Shown in pieces: positions 52,796 through 63,800 of a stretch of 64,000 nucleotides of DNA (its first letter is position 1; every line of letters starts with the position of its first letter). This stretch comes from JASEHD01 sp964471945 (GTDB taxonomy: Bacteria > Bacteroidota > Ignavibacteria > UBA10030 > SZUA-254). The notes under the pieces were generated by a model that worked only from the letters and a program-made list of their open reading frames with translations, had not been told where the DNA came from and ran no database searches. A program made the translations under genes and the position numbers. The DNA lies in NCBI GenBank assembly GCA_964471945.1, contig CAYYIJ010000001.1, positions 62,001 to 126,000 of the forward strand. The letters run 5' to 3'.

Positions 52796-55144
52796 ATGGC
52801 AGATAAAAGCAGAAATTCACAAACTTCATCATCGCGAAAAGTCCAACGCAAGGCGGAACGAAGACGAACAATTGTAACCATTATCAGCTTTGTCGCTGGA
52901 TTAATTATGGTTCTAAGCGTCATCAGTTATTCTTCGGCTGACGAAGCTATTCTCGATCAGCTTACTTTTTTAGATATTTTTCGTCTACCATTTGATGAAC
53001 ACATTAGGGAAATGGCTTCCCAGTTGCATAACAGATTGGGATTGTTCGGCGCACTTGTAGCCGATTTTTTTGTAAACTCGACGGTCGGTTATTCTTCTCT
53101 GATCATACCGGCTCTACTTATTCTCTGGGCATGGTTCATCTTTCGAAAAAAAGAATTTCAAAGACTAATTACCTTCACAAACTACGCAATTATTTTTTTA
53201 CTTTTGATTTCAACTACTTTCGGAATAATAAATCTGATAATCACCGATGTAAATAAAGAATGGAGCGGTGTAGTTGGTGCTTTCCTCGCTGATGTTACGA
53301 TAAGGATACTCGGGCAGGTTGGCGCACCAATCGTCATCCTGGCAGCTCTGTTCATAATGATTATGCTGGCTATAGATCTCGATATCCATAAATCGATAGA
53401 TCGACTAAAATCGATTTGGGATGGATTTCATCGGAGGTTTGCTATGTCAGAAATTATTTCCTTCAAGGAGGAGGCTGAGACAGAAAATAACTTAATGATA
53501 CATAAATCGGATGAAGAAATGGCTTATTCTCCGGTAATCGAAGAAAAACCGAATTCGATTGAAAAAGATGATGAATATGAAGAAATTCAATCCGAACAAA
53601 ACACTGAAAAATTAATAACTTCTGTTGAAGAAAAAACTCTTAATGGAAACAAGGATGAAGAAATTGATTATGTTTTCCCATCAATTGAACTGCTTGATGT
53701 TCATCGTCAAATTGACACAATCCCCGATGAAGAATTAAAAGCCAACGCAGAGCTTGTCCGGGCAAAACTTGCTAACTTTGGAATTGAAATTGAAAATGTG
53801 AGTGTTACGCCGGGACCTGTTGTTACATTATATGAACTTGTTCCAGCTTCGACTGTAAAAATAAGTCGAATCGTTAGCTTAGCTGATGATCTTGCACTTG
53901 CACTTGCTGCAAAAGGTATTCGCATCATGGCGCCTATACCGGGTAAAAGTGCTGTCGGTGTAGAAATTCCTAACAAGAATCCTTCTCTTGTATCCTTGAG
54001 AAGTGTTTTAAACTCGACAAAGTTCCGTGAAATGAAGGTAAATCTTCCAATCGCACTCGGTAAAAATATCTCAGGAGAAGTGTATACTGATGATCTGGCA
54101 AAGATGCCCCATCTCCTCATAGCTGGTTCAACCGGCTCAGGAAAAAGTGTAGGAATTAATACTATTATTGCGAGTTTGCTTTTTCGACTTCATCCATCGG
54201 AAATAAAATTTGTGATAATAGATCCAAAAAAAATTGAGTTAGCCCTTTATGCAAAATTGAATCGGCATTTTCTTGCCGTTTCACCAGACGTAAGTGAAGA
54301 TATTATCACAACTCCGAACAATGCAGTAAATGTATTAAAAGGTGTAGAGTTAGAAATGGAAAACCGTTACGATCGGCTAGCGGCAGCCGGTGTAAGGAAT
54401 CTTCAGGATTATAATGAACGATTGAAAACTGGCCGTTTAAAAGATACTGAGACCATTATCCACCGTCTAATGCCATATCTTATTGTTGTGATCGATGAAT
54501 TAGCAGATTTAATGCTAACCGCTGCAAAAGAAGTTGAAGAACCGATAGCGCGTTTAGCGCAGCTTGCCCGTGCAGTCGGAGTGCATCTCGTACTCGCAAC
54601 ACAGCGGCCCTCTGTTGATGTTATTACCGGTGTTATCAAAGCGAACTTCCCGGCACGCATCGCATTTCAAGTAGCTTCCAAAACTGATTCTCGAACAATT
54701 CTCGATATGAATGGCGCTGAACAGCTTCTTGGTACGGGTGATATGTTGTACTTACCTGCGGGGAGCCCTAAACCGATCCGCATTCAAAATGCATTTATTT
54801 CCACTGAAGAGGTTGAACGATTGACTGATCACATTGCAAAACAGCAAGGATATAACAAACCGTTCCAGCTTCCCTCTATGGCAGAAAAAAAGAAATCAGG
54901 ATTACACGGAGGTTCAGGAAGCAGGGATGAATATTTCGAAGAAGCCGCTCACCTAATTGTCAGGCATCAACAGGGGTCAGTTTCTTTAATCCAGCGACGA
55001 TTAAAAGTCGGTTACTCGCGTGCGGCACGTCTTATTGATGAGCTTGAATTGGCGGGAATTGTCGGTCCGTTTGATGGAAGTAAAGCCCGAGAAGTTCTCG
55101 TAGAAACTGAGGAACAACTGAATAATATCTTAAGAAACTCATGA
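52796..55144 (+). CDS. ftsK: DNA translocase FtsK/SpoIIIE
   Basis: A 782-residue septal DNA pump that clears chromosome ends during division. The N terminus has about four transmembrane helices (40-190), then an acidic linker (225-290). The alpha/beta motor has Walker A GSTGSGKS at about 444-451 and Walker B in LIVVIDELADLM, and the C-terminal winged-helix gamma domain reads YFEEAAHLIVRHQQGSVSLIQRRLKVGYSRAARLIDEL. The length is closer to SpoIIIE than to E. coli FtsK. It overlaps lolA by ATGA, a common bacterial ftsK-lolA order. Confidence 0.96.
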   Translation: MADKSRNSQTSSSRKVQRKAERRRTIVTIISFVAGLIMVLSVISYSSADEAILDQLTFLDIFRLPFDEHIREMASQLHNRLGLFGALVADFFVNSTVGYSSLIIPALLILWAWFIFRKKEFQRLITFTNYAIIFLLLISTTFGIINLIITDVNKEWSGVVGAFLADVTIRILGQVGAPIVILAALFIMIMLAIDLDIHKSIDRLKSIWDGFHRRFAMSEIISFKEEAETENNLMIHKSDEEMAYSPVIEEKPNSIEKDDEYEEIQSEQNTEKLITSVEEKTLNGNKDEEIDYVFPSIELLDVHRQIDTIPDEELKANAELVRAKLANFGIEIENVSVTPGPVVTLYELVPASTVKISRIVSLADDLALALAAKGIRIMAPIPGKSAVGVEIPNKNPSLVSLRSVLNSTKFREMKVNLPIALGKNISGEVYTDDLAKMPHLLIAGSTGSGKSVGINTIIASLLFRLHPSEIKFVIIDPKKIELALYAKLNRHFLAVSPDVSEDIITTPNNAVNVLKGVELEMENRYDRLAAAGVRNLQDYNERLKTGRLKDTETIIHRLMPYLIVVIDELADLMLTAAKEVEEPIARLAQLARAVGVHLVLATQRPSVDVITGVIKANFPARIAFQVASKTDSRTILDMNGAEQLLGTGDMLYLPAGSPKPIRIQNAFISTEEVERLTDHIAKQQGYNKPFQLPSMAEKKKSGLHGGSGSRDEYFEEAAHLIVRHQQGSVSLIQRRLKVGYSRAARLIDELELAGIVGPFDGSKAREVLVETEEQLNNILRNS

Positions 55145-55797
55145 TACATATCAGAAAAAAGATTTCGTTTTCTTTCAGTATGCTTTTAGTATCCTTAGTC
55201 ATATTCGTTATTGCCCGTGCTGGAGATGATGTGGATAAAATCATTAATAAACTTGAGAAGAGGTATGCTTCGATCCGCGATGCTTCGATAACGTTTACAC
55301 AATCAATAGAGTTTGGTGTAACCAAAGCAAAACAAACATTCGATGGAAAACTTATAATGAAGAAGGGAAATAAATATCGAATTGAGATGGAGCATGAAAC
55401 AATCGTTACAGATGGTGAATCAGTTTGGATGTTTAGTAAATTAAACAATCAAATACTGATAGACAAGTACAAAGAAGACCTTGCTTCATTCACACCAGAT
55501 AAAATTCTTGTGAACGTTCCTATGAATTACAACGCAGTGCTGCTTGGTAACGAGAAAATAGATGATAAAGATGTGAGTATCCTAAAATTCACGCCGAAAA
55601 ATAAGAAAATAAAGATCAAATGGATGAAAGTTTGGATCGACAAGGAACAATGGTTGATGAAAAGAATTCAACTACTGGATGCGAGTGAAAATCTCATCTC
55701 ATATCTCGTGAAAGAAGTAAAATATAATTCAGGAATTGCCGATAGTCAATTTCAATTTGTTTCACCAGCAGGTGTCGATGTAATTGATCTTAGGTGA
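55141..55797 (+). CDS. lolA: Outer-membrane lipoprotein carrier LolA
   Basis: A 218-residue periplasmic chaperone that carries lipoproteins to the outer membrane. The signal peptide is at 1-27 (SFSMLLVSLVIFVIARA), followed by KLEKRYASIRDASITFTQSI and the open beta-barrel pattern (FDGKLIMKKGNKYRIE; IVTDGESVWMFSKLNNQ). Its position directly after ftsK and the ATGA overlap support the call. LolB was not seen, which is usual outside Proteobacteria. Confidence 0.9.
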   Translation: MIHIRKKISFSFSMLLVSLVIFVIARAGDDVDKIINKLEKRYASIRDASITFTQSIEFGVTKAKQTFDGKLIMKKGNKYRIEMEHETIVTDGESVWMFSKLNNQILIDKYKEDLASFTPDKILVNVPMNYNAVLLGNEKIDDKDVSILKFTPKNKKIKIKWMKVWIDKEQWLMKRIQLLDASENLISYLVKEVKYNSGIADSQFQFVSPAGVDVIDLR

Positions 55798-55827
55798 GAT
55801 TATACCAAGCAATTCAAAAATATTCGC

Positions 55828-56883
55828 ATGAATCGACGAGTAAAGAGTTTTCTAAATTATATAATCAGTATAGGATTAACCTTCGGTTTTCTCTATTTTG
55901 CTTTCCGTGGAACAGATTTTGTGAATTTATGGGAAATACTTTCTCGTACAAATTACTTGTGGGCATTATTAATGCTCCCTTTTCTCATGATAAGCCATAT
56001 GTTTCGCGCGTGGCGATGGGCTTATTTTTTACGTCCAATTAAAAAGGGAATGCGGTTCCGCAATTTATTTTCAGCAACAATGGTTGGATATTTGCTAAAC
56101 AATGTTTTACCACGTTTGGGTGAATTAGGTAGGCCCTATGCGCTTGGGAAGCTTGAAGGAATTTCGCGAAGCGCGGCATTCGGTACCATTTTCATCGAGC
56201 GTGTGTTCGATATACTGTCTTTTATGGTCGTGGTTTCACTGATTCCCCTTGTTTATTCAGGTCCACTTACGCAAGCGTTTCCCTGGTTGGAAGAAACAGG
56301 AATTTGGCTCACTGTTGTAACGATATGTTTTCTTGCATTATTTACTTTTCTTATGATGCGAAGAGATATTGTTGTACGTTTTCTAAATTTTATCACCCGG
56401 CAGCTTTCTCCGACTAAGGCAAAATTTGTCGATCACATTATTCATTCGTTTTTAGATGGTTTTCTTTTCTTGAAGGAGCCAAGACATTATTTTATGATCG
56501 CGTTTCTTAGCGTTTTGATCTGGGTCTTCTATATTGTTATGATGTATTTTCCATTCTATGCTTTCGAATTGGTACAACGATATTCACTCGATATGAGCGC
56601 CGCGTTAGTTGCTCAGGCGATTTCGAGTTTAGGTTTTATCATCCCAACGCCGGGCGGCACCGGGTCGTATCATTATTTTATAATCCAAACGCTCACAAAA
56701 TTATATAGTGTGGATGAAGAACTTGCAAGAAGTTATGCTACAGTTACACATGCTTTTGGTTTTATCGGAACCAGTCTTGTTGGTCTCTTCTTTTTCTTAC
56801 GCGATAAACTTCACCTCGCTGAATTTTTGAAACGAGATTTGACTCGGGAAGAAAATAACGAACATACACCCGTTCGCTCATAA
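55828..56883 (+). CDS. YbhN/AglD-type lysylphosphatidylglycerol synthase-like integral membrane protein
   Basis: A 351-residue multi-spanning protein (about eight helices) of the UPF0104/LPG-synthetase transmembrane family. Motifs include RAWRWAYFLRP, the family hallmark LLNNVLPRLGELGRPYALGKLEGISRSAAFGTIFIERVFD and the late FIIPTPGGTGSYHYF. It lacks the cytosolic aminoacyl-transferase domain of MprF, so a lipid or glycolipid flippase-type role is more likely than lysyl transfer. It starts 30 bp after lolA. Confidence 0.9.
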   Translation: MNRRVKSFLNYIISIGLTFGFLYFAFRGTDFVNLWEILSRTNYLWALLMLPFLMISHMFRAWRWAYFLRPIKKGMRFRNLFSATMVGYLLNNVLPRLGELGRPYALGKLEGISRSAAFGTIFIERVFDILSFMVVVSLIPLVYSGPLTQAFPWLEETGIWLTVVTICFLALFTFLMMRRDIVVRFLNFITRQLSPTKAKFVDHIIHSFLDGFLFLKEPRHYFMIAFLSVLIWVFYIVMMYFPFYAFELVQRYSLDMSAALVAQAISSLGFIIPTPGGTGSYHYFIIQTLTKLYSVDEELARSYATVTHAFGFIGTSLVGLFFFLRDKLHLAEFLKRDLTREENNEHTPVRS

Positions 56884-56955
56884 GTTAGTAAATATTTTTG
56901 TAATGTTATTTTTTCTAATCAATATTGTTGTATAACTAATCAAATAGGAGTTAAT

Positions 56956-57585
56956 ATGAAATTAAATCGATTCACAACTTTAGCATGTATCGTTTTTCTG
57001 CTTGCATCTAGTGCGATGTTTGCTCAGGAGAAAACAGAAAAAGAACAACCTAAAAGGGAGAAAAAAGTGGAAACAAAAACAACATCCAACCCTGTGATAA
57101 TTATGGAAACTACAATGGGTGTAATAGAACTAGAATTATTCATAAAAGAAGCCCCGAAGACAGTAGAAAATTTTCTAGGTTTGGCTAAAAAAGGTTATTA
57201 CAATGGAATATTTTTCCACCGTGTCATCGACAATTTTATGATTCAGGGTGGTGACCCGACTGGAACAGGACGCGGAGGCGAAAGTATCTGGGGTAGTAAA
57301 TTTGAAGACGAGATCAACCCTAAATTCAAATTCGACGCTGCTGGTATATTAGCAATGGCAAATGCTGGTCCTAATACGAACGGCAGCCAATTTTTTATTA
57401 CATTGGTTCCGACTCCATGGTTAGACGGCAAACACACCATTTTTGGTAAAGTTGTAAAAGGTATGGATGTAGTTAAATCGGTAGGTAAGGTCGAAGTTAC
57501 AAAACCAGGCGATAAACCAAAGAAAGATATTGTGATGAAAAAAGTTTTTGTGAAAAACGAAAAACAAAATAAAGTGAAAAAATAA
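56956..57585 (+). CDS. Exported cyclophilin-type peptidyl-prolyl isomerase
   Basis: A 209-residue proline isomerase. The signal peptide is at 1-23, cleaving near SSAMFA-Q, followed by a Lys/Glu-rich linker and the cyclophilin domain (about 47-200): ETTMGVIELELFIKEAPKTVENF, the active-site FFHRVIDNFMIQGGDPTGTGRGG, and GSQFFITLVPTPWLDGKHTIFGKVVKGMDVV. It helps fold periplasmic proteins. TAGGAG precedes the start. The C-terminal tail is strongly basic. Confidence 0.95.
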   Translation: MKLNRFTTLACIVFLLASSAMFAQEKTEKEQPKREKKVETKTTSNPVIIMETTMGVIELELFIKEAPKTVENFLGLAKKGYYNGIFFHRVIDNFMIQGGDPTGTGRGGESIWGSKFEDEINPKFKFDAAGILAMANAGPNTNGSQFFITLVPTPWLDGKHTIFGKVVKGMDVVKSVGKVEVTKPGDKPKKDIVMKKVFVKNEKQNKVKK

Positions 57586-57607
57586 TATTTTTCCATTTAA
57601 ATTGCAG

Positions 57608-58636
57608 ATGTCCACAATCAAATCAAATGGTCTTTCGTTTCAGGAGATTGTGAAAACTCTTCAACAAAAGAAGTTTTCAAATCTGTATCTTATTCATGGT
57701 GAGGAATATTTTCTTATTGACGAGGTCGTTGATATTTTGATTACGGAAGCTCTTCCTGAGGCGGCAAAAAGTTTCAATCTTGATCTTATTGATGGAGAAA
57801 ATACAGATGCGAAAGATATTGTATCGTTCGTATCTGCATTTCCTATGATGTCCGCCTATCGTATCGTTGTGGTTAGAAATTTTGATCGTGTTGAAAATAA
57901 AGAAATACTGCTTACACTTATAGAACGTCCAGTTTCAACTACAATTGCGGTTTTCATCTGCAATAAACCTGATTTCCGTCAGAAGATTTATAAATCACTT
58001 CAATCAAATGGAATCGTAATCGAGTTTAAGAAGCTTTATGATCAAGATATATCTGTCTGGATAACGAGAAGAATCAATCTGCTCGGAAAGAAGATAACTC
58101 CAAGAGCGTGCCAGTTGCTTCAATCTTATGTGGGAAGATCGCTCCAGGAAATAAAAAACGAAATCGAAAAGGTTTTGATTTATATCGGTGATAGAAGTAC
58201 GATTGAAGTTGATGATATCAGTGAAGTAGTAGGTTTGATAAAAAACTTTACAATTTTCGAGCTGCAAAAGGCAATCGGTCAGAAGGATATATATAGAGCC
58301 ATAGAAATTTTACATCATATGTTAGCTGCTGGTGAATCGCCTGTTGGTATGATAGTTTTGCTGTCTCGATATGTTCAGGGAATATGGCAGATGCAGGAAT
58401 TGCTCAGACAGAATACTCCAAGGAATGAAATAGCTACTGTTTTAGGTATCAAGCCATATTTTATTCAAGAATATCAGGAAGCTGCACAAAATTATTCCTC
58501 TGCTCAAATTGAATATTGTTTTACTTCACTTCTTGAAACTGACGAAGCATTAAAATCTTCTGGTTCTGACGAAAAAATAATAATGACACTTCTTCTCTAT
58601 AGAATTATTAAAGGGGACTGTATTGCTTTAGATTAG
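57608..58636 (+). CDS. holA: DNA polymerase III delta subunit
   Basis: A 342-residue clamp-loader subunit. The N-terminal AAA-like domain starts NLYLIHGEEYFLIDEVVDIL. Typical segments are LDLIDGENTDAKDIVSFVSAFPMMSAYRIVVVRNFD, and in the C-terminal part NEIEKVLIYIGDRSTIEVDDISEVVG and FELQKAIGQKDIYRAIEILHHMLAAGESPVGMIVLLSRYV. A TTG at 57602 is in frame; the ATG at 57608 is used, with no obvious ribosome site for either. Confidence 0.92.
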   Translation: MSTIKSNGLSFQEIVKTLQQKKFSNLYLIHGEEYFLIDEVVDILITEALPEAAKSFNLDLIDGENTDAKDIVSFVSAFPMMSAYRIVVVRNFDRVENKEILLTLIERPVSTTIAVFICNKPDFRQKIYKSLQSNGIVIEFKKLYDQDISVWITRRINLLGKKITPRACQLLQSYVGRSLQEIKNEIEKVLIYIGDRSTIEVDDISEVVGLIKNFTIFELQKAIGQKDIYRAIEILHHMLAAGESPVGMIVLLSRYVQGIWQMQELLRQNTPRNEIATVLGIKPYFIQEYQEAAQNYSSAQIEYCFTSLLETDEALKSSGSDEKIIMTLLLYRIIKGDCIALD

Positions 58637-58717
58637 GTAGGTATTAAATAACCAAATCTTAATCGGGACATTGTTTATTAAGTAAAAATCAGGTATATTT
58701 ATTCCTCTTGGACCTAA

Positions 58718-59395
58718 ATGGTTGCTGAAAATTTAAAAAATATTAAGCAAAGAATAGCGGTTGCTTGCCAAAAAGTAGGCAGGAACTCAGAAGATATCAC
58801 TATAATTGCGGTAGCTAAGACATTTACTGCCGCATCAATAAGAGAAGCGATTGCTGCAGGCGTTCTCGATATTGGTGAAAATTATGTACAGGAATTACGA
58901 AAAAAACGCGAGCAAATTCCTGACCAATATATTCATTGGCATTTTATTGGTCATCTGCAAACGAATAAGATAAAATACATTGCCGACTGGATTCACATGA
59001 TCCATTCAGTGGATTCAGTCGAACTCGGTGTGCAATTATCAAAATGGATGACAAAGAGTCAAAGGGAAATCGATATTTTAGTAGAAGTGAACACAAGTGG
59101 TGAAAATAGTAAATTCGGCGTTTCGCTCGAGTTTGCCCCTTATTTGATTAAGGATTTGAGGAAACTACCAAACATAAACGTTTCTGGTTTGATGACATTG
59201 GGATCATTTTCCCCAAATCCAGAAGATTGCCGCCCATCATTTAGAAAATTGCGAGAACTGAAGGAGAATTTGGAAGAAGAAGGGTATTCTCTTCCCATAT
59301 TATCTATGGGAATGACGAATGATTTCGAAGTAGCAATCGAAGAAGGGGCAACTATTGTTAGAATCGGCACCGCAATTTTTGGTAGTCGTACATAA
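58718..59395 (+). CDS. yggS: YggS-type PLP homeostasis protein
   Basis: A 225-residue single-domain alanine-racemase-fold protein that buffers pyridoxal phosphate. Signatures are ITIIAVAKTFTAASIREAI (PLP lysine), DIGENYVQELRKKREQ, WHFIGHLQTNKIKYIADW, the FGVSLEFAPYL segment, GLMTLGSF and LSMGMTNDFEVAIEEGATIVRIGTAIFG. Often found near division genes; here a DivIVA-domain gene follows 13 bp later. Confidence 0.95.
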   Translation: MVAENLKNIKQRIAVACQKVGRNSEDITIIAVAKTFTAASIREAIAAGVLDIGENYVQELRKKREQIPDQYIHWHFIGHLQTNKIKYIADWIHMIHSVDSVELGVQLSKWMTKSQREIDILVEVNTSGENSKFGVSLEFAPYLIKDLRKLPNINVSGLMTLGSFSPNPEDCRPSFRKLRELKENLEEEGYSLPILSMGMTNDFEVAIEEGATIVRIGTAIFGSRT

Positions 59396-59408
59396 TTAAA
59401 TTATTTAG

Positions 59409-59948
59409 ATGAAAATTACTGCATCAGAAATAAAGCATAAAACATTTAAGAAAAAACTTCATGGTTACGATACCGAAGAAGTTATAACGTACTTATCAGA
59501 GTTAGCATCAGAATGGGAGATGATTCGAGCAGAGCAAAATATTTTAAAAGAAAAGGTTATCGAGCTTGAAACGAAACTAAAAGATTACACTGAAATGGAA
59601 AAAGCGATCCAGCAAACATTTATGCAGTCGCAAGAGACAACTAGAAAAGCAATCGAGAATGCAAAAAAAGAAGCCCAGCTAATTATTCAAGAAGCTGAAA
59701 TCAAAGCGACAAAGATGCTTGATAAGTCTTGTTCCGATTTAATCACGATCAAAGAACACCTTACGATTCTAAAAGCTAAAAAGGAATCAATAATTTCACG
59801 GTTGAAGATGTTATTGAATTCGGAACTTGAGTTAATAAAAGCTTTAGAAGTGGATGAAGAATTACAAAGGCAATCGCAGTTTGAAAATCAACAAGAGATA
59901 GCCAAAGATAAATCTGAGATAGAAGAAATAATGAAGAATTTGGAGTGA
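59409..59948 (+). CDS. DivIVA-domain coiled-coil protein
   Basis: A 179-residue protein beginning MKITASEIKHKTFKKKLHGYDTEEVITYLSEL, which matches the DivIVA N-terminal membrane-curvature domain (the MxITPxDIxxxxFxxxxxGYDxxEVDxFL pattern). The remainder is an almost continuous Lys/Glu-rich coiled coil. In Gram-positives it marks poles and septa; homologues in the FCB group are less studied. The yggS-divIVA order is the same as in Gram-positive division clusters. Confidence 0.88.
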   Translation: MKITASEIKHKTFKKKLHGYDTEEVITYLSELASEWEMIRAEQNILKEKVIELETKLKDYTEMEKAIQQTFMQSQETTRKAIENAKKEAQLIIQEAEIKATKMLDKSCSDLITIKEHLTILKAKKESIISRLKMLLNSELELIKALEVDEELQRQSQFENQQEIAKDKSEIEEIMKNLE

Positions 59949-59952
59949 ATGT

Positions 59953-60783
59953 GTGATGATACTTCGTGAGCAGATTGATGAAGCCGTTGCATACATACGG
60001 AAGCACACAAAAATAAAACCTGAAATTGGAGTTATTCTCGGCACAGGATTAGGTGGTTTGGTTAAAGAAATACGAAAAGAGATTGTGTTAGATTATGATC
60101 AAATCCCGCATTTCCCGATATCAACTGTGGAATCGCATCATGGAAAATTAATATTTGGAACCCTCGCTGGGAAACAAATCGTTGCAATGCAAGGGCGGTT
60201 TCATTTCTATGAAGGTTACACGATGCAGCAAGTAACTTTTCCGGTACGTGTAATGTCTTATAAAGCAGGGCTGGGAGTAAAGATTCTTTTAATATCAAAT
60301 GCGGCTGGTGGAATGAATAAAAAACTTCGACGGGGTGATATCATGTTAATCACAGATCATATCAATCTACAAGGTGATAATCCGTTGATCGGTCCGAACG
60401 ATGAGAAACTTGGTCCTCGGTTTCCAGATATGTCGGAACCATACGATCGTGATATAATATCCCTTGCAGAAAAAATTGGTCGCGATTTGAAAATAAAAAC
60501 AAAGAAAGGTGTTTTTGTTGCCGTTCAGGGTCCGAATCTCGAAACACGTGCCGAGTACCGATTCTTTCGGAATATTGGAGCTGATGCTGTTGGTATGTCT
60601 ACCGTTCCAGAAAATATAGTTGCGATTCACATGGGTATGCGTGTACTCGGTATCTCGATAATAACTGATGAATGTTTTCCCGAAACACTAAAACCTGTGA
60701 ACGTAGAAGAAATTATCAAAATCGCGAATAAAGCTGAACCGAAGTTGACAAGAATAATGAAAGAGTTAGTGAAAAGGTTGTAA
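59953..60783 (+). CDS. punA: Purine nucleoside phosphorylase (trimeric, PunA type)
   Basis: A 276-residue enzyme that phosphorolyses purine nucleosides in salvage. Motifs include GVILGTGLGGLVKEI (phosphate loop), VESHHGKLIFGTLAGK, MQGRFHFYEGY, ISNAAGGMN and the purine-site VQGPNLETRAEYRFFRNIGADAVGMSTVPE. GTG at 59953, seven bases after GGAG, and the adjacent ATG at 59956 are both possible starts and differ by one residue. It lies five bases after the DivIVA-domain gene stop. Confidence 0.95.
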   Translation: MMILREQIDEAVAYIRKHTKIKPEIGVILGTGLGGLVKEIRKEIVLDYDQIPHFPISTVESHHGKLIFGTLAGKQIVAMQGRFHFYEGYTMQQVTFPVRVMSYKAGLGVKILLISNAAGGMNKKLRRGDIMLITDHINLQGDNPLIGPNDEKLGPRFPDMSEPYDRDIISLAEKIGRDLKIKTKKGVFVAVQGPNLETRAEYRFFRNIGADAVGMSTVPENIVAIHMGMRVLGISIITDECFPETLKPVNVEEIIKIANKAEPKLTRIMKELVKRL

Positions 60784-60811
60784 TTACTAATTAAAAAATA
60801 GATTTAGGAAC

Positions 60812-63800
60812 GTGTTTAAAGAGCTTACAGATAAAATAAATTACTCACAACTTGAAAAAGAGATCTTAAACTTCTGGAAAGAGAATAAGATTTTTGAAAA
60901 AAGTATTTCATCGCGTGAAGGAAATACTGGTTTTACATTTTACGAAGGACCACCGACTGCCAACGGGCGCCCCGGTATTCATCATGTAATGAGCCGTACA
61001 CTTAAAGACTTAGTCTGCCGATACAAAACGATGCGAGGTTTTCAGGTTCATCGAAAAGCTGGATGGGACACTCATGGCTTACCCGTTGAGATCGAGGTCG
61101 AGAAGATGCTCGGTTTCAAAAATAAGGATGATATAATCCGATATGGTATTGCCAAATTCAATGAAGAGTGTAAAAAATCTGTCTGGAAGTACAAAACCGA
61201 TTGGGAGAATTTAACGGAACGAATGGGTTATTGGGTTAATTTAAATGATCCTTATATAACATTCACTAATGAATATATAGAATCTATCTGGTGGGCATTA
61301 AAGAGATATTATGACGAGGGATTAATTTATAAAGGGTACAAGATCCAGCCATATTGCCCGCGATGTGAAACTCCATTATCATCTCACGAAGTTTCACTCG
61401 GTTACGAAGATGTTAAAGACCCAAGTATCTATGTGAAAATGAAGGTGAAAGGTGAAGAGAATAGTTACTTCCTTGTTTGGACAACAACACCTTGGACGCT
61501 AATTTCAAATGTTGCATTAGCTATCAATTCAGAGATTGATTATGTGGAAGTTTTACATAAGGGTGAGAATTTAATCCTCGCTGAAACTCGGTTGGGTGTG
61601 CTTGACGGTGATTATCACATCGTTGAAAAATTTAGAGGTAAAGTTTTGATTGGGAAGGAATACGAGAGACTCTTCAGTTATCATTCTGTAAAAGAAAAAG
61701 GGTGGTACGTAATCGAAGGCGATTTCGTTTCAACTGATGATGGCTCAGGGATCGTTCATATTGCCCCCGCTTATGGTGAAGACGATTATCAGGTATCGAA
61801 GAAATATGGACTTCCTACAATTCATCCTGTTAATAAAAGTGGTGAGTTTGGTAATGAAGTAACGGATTTTGCAAATAAATTTGTTAAAGATGCAGACCCG
61901 GAAATAATCCAAAACCTCAAAGATCGTCACATTCTTTATAAAAAAGAAACGATAACACACAGTTATCCACATTGTTGGCGTTGCAAAATGCCTTTGCTTT
62001 ATTATGCACGCGAATCTTGGTACATTGCCACAACGAAGTATGCCAAACGTATGGTCGAGTTGAATAAAACCATAAATTGGTTTCCACCTGAAGTAGGTGA
62101 AGGTAGATTCGGAAATTGGTTAGAGGAAAACAAAGACTGGTCGCTCTCACGCGATCGTTTCTGGGGAACACCTTTACCGATCTGGATTTGTGGAAAGTGC
62201 GGAAAACAAAAATGTGTCGGCAGTATTGGTGAATATCGGCAAGGTAAAGGTATAAAAGAACCACTCGATCTTCATAAACCGCATGTAGATGAAATAACAT
62301 TTGATTGTGTATGCGGTGGTGAGATGCAGCGAACACCCGAACTGATCGATGTCTGGTTTGATTCAGGTGCAATGCCGTTTGCCCAATGGCACTACCCGTT
62401 CGAGAACAAAGGGCTTATAGATTCAGGTCAGCAATTACCGGCAGATTATATTTGTGAAGGCGTTGACCAGACACGAGGATGGTTCTATTCACTTCATTCA
62501 ATCAACGCTTTTCTTTTCGATAAACCGGCATATAGAAATATTTTAGTAAACGAACTTATACTCGATAAAGAAGGACAAAAGATGTCCAAATCGAAAGGGA
62601 ATACTGTCGATCCTTTTTATATTATCGACAAATATGGTGCAGATACGACCCGATGGTATTTGGTTACGAACAGTCCGCCTTGGAGGCAAACGCTGTTTGA
62701 TGAGGGTGGATTAGGAGAAATTCAACGTAAGTTCTTTGGTACACTTCTGAACACATACGCTTTTTTCGGATTGTATGCCAATATCGATAAGTTTGATTAT
62801 TCTGATCAGCAGATTCCGATTAGTGAGCGGCAAGAAATCGATCGATGGATACTATCGGTATTAAATACGCTTATCAAAAATTATATAGATGCGATGGAAA
62901 GCTATGATGTAACCAGAGCAGCACGTGCAATAAGTGATTTCACTATTGACCAATTATCTAACTGGTATATCAGAAGAAATCGAAGAAGATTTTGGTCGAA
63001 GACTCGACTCGGTGAGAAAAACGAAAAAGGAAGCGATAAACTTGCAGCATACCAGACATTGTATGAATGTTTGATAGTGGTTACAAAATTAATGGCGCCT
63101 TTTGCTCCGTTTTTAGGAGAAGGAATTTATCTAAACTTAAATACAATAACGAAGAAAGAAAATAATAGTTCCGTGCATTTAGCTCTCATACCTGAAGTGG
63201 ACGATAAAGTTATTGATGTCGACCTTGAGATTCGTATGGAGAAAGTTCAACGGATTGTTTCTTTAGTTCGAGCCATCAGAAATAAATCGAATCTTAAAGT
63301 GCGTCAGCCGTTGAAGCGTGTAATTATACCGGTGGCTAAAGATAGTGACCGTGAAGCAATTTCTAAAATGGAAGATGTGATTCTTGATGAAATTAATGTG
63401 AAAACCATAGAGTATGTAAGTGATGATTCAGAGATCGTACACAAAACTGTTAAACCAAATTTTAAATCATTAGGACCAAAACATGGAAAAGGTGTTCAAC
63501 CTGTTGCGGCGGCAATTAGGAAATTTGGTACGATGGAAATCAAAGAACTCGAAGCAAACGGATATATAACAATCCAGCTTGATAATCTAGCAACTATGAT
63601 ATCTCGAGATGATGTTGAAATTATTCATGAAGATATAAAAGGTTGGGTAGTCGAGTCCGATAACTTGATAACTATAGCACTCGATATAGAATTAACTCAG
63701 GAATTAATAGAGGAAGGTTTCGCTCGTGAATTTGTAAATCGTGTACAAAATATGCGGAAAGATGCCGGATATAATGTTACCGACAGGATACGCATTTTTT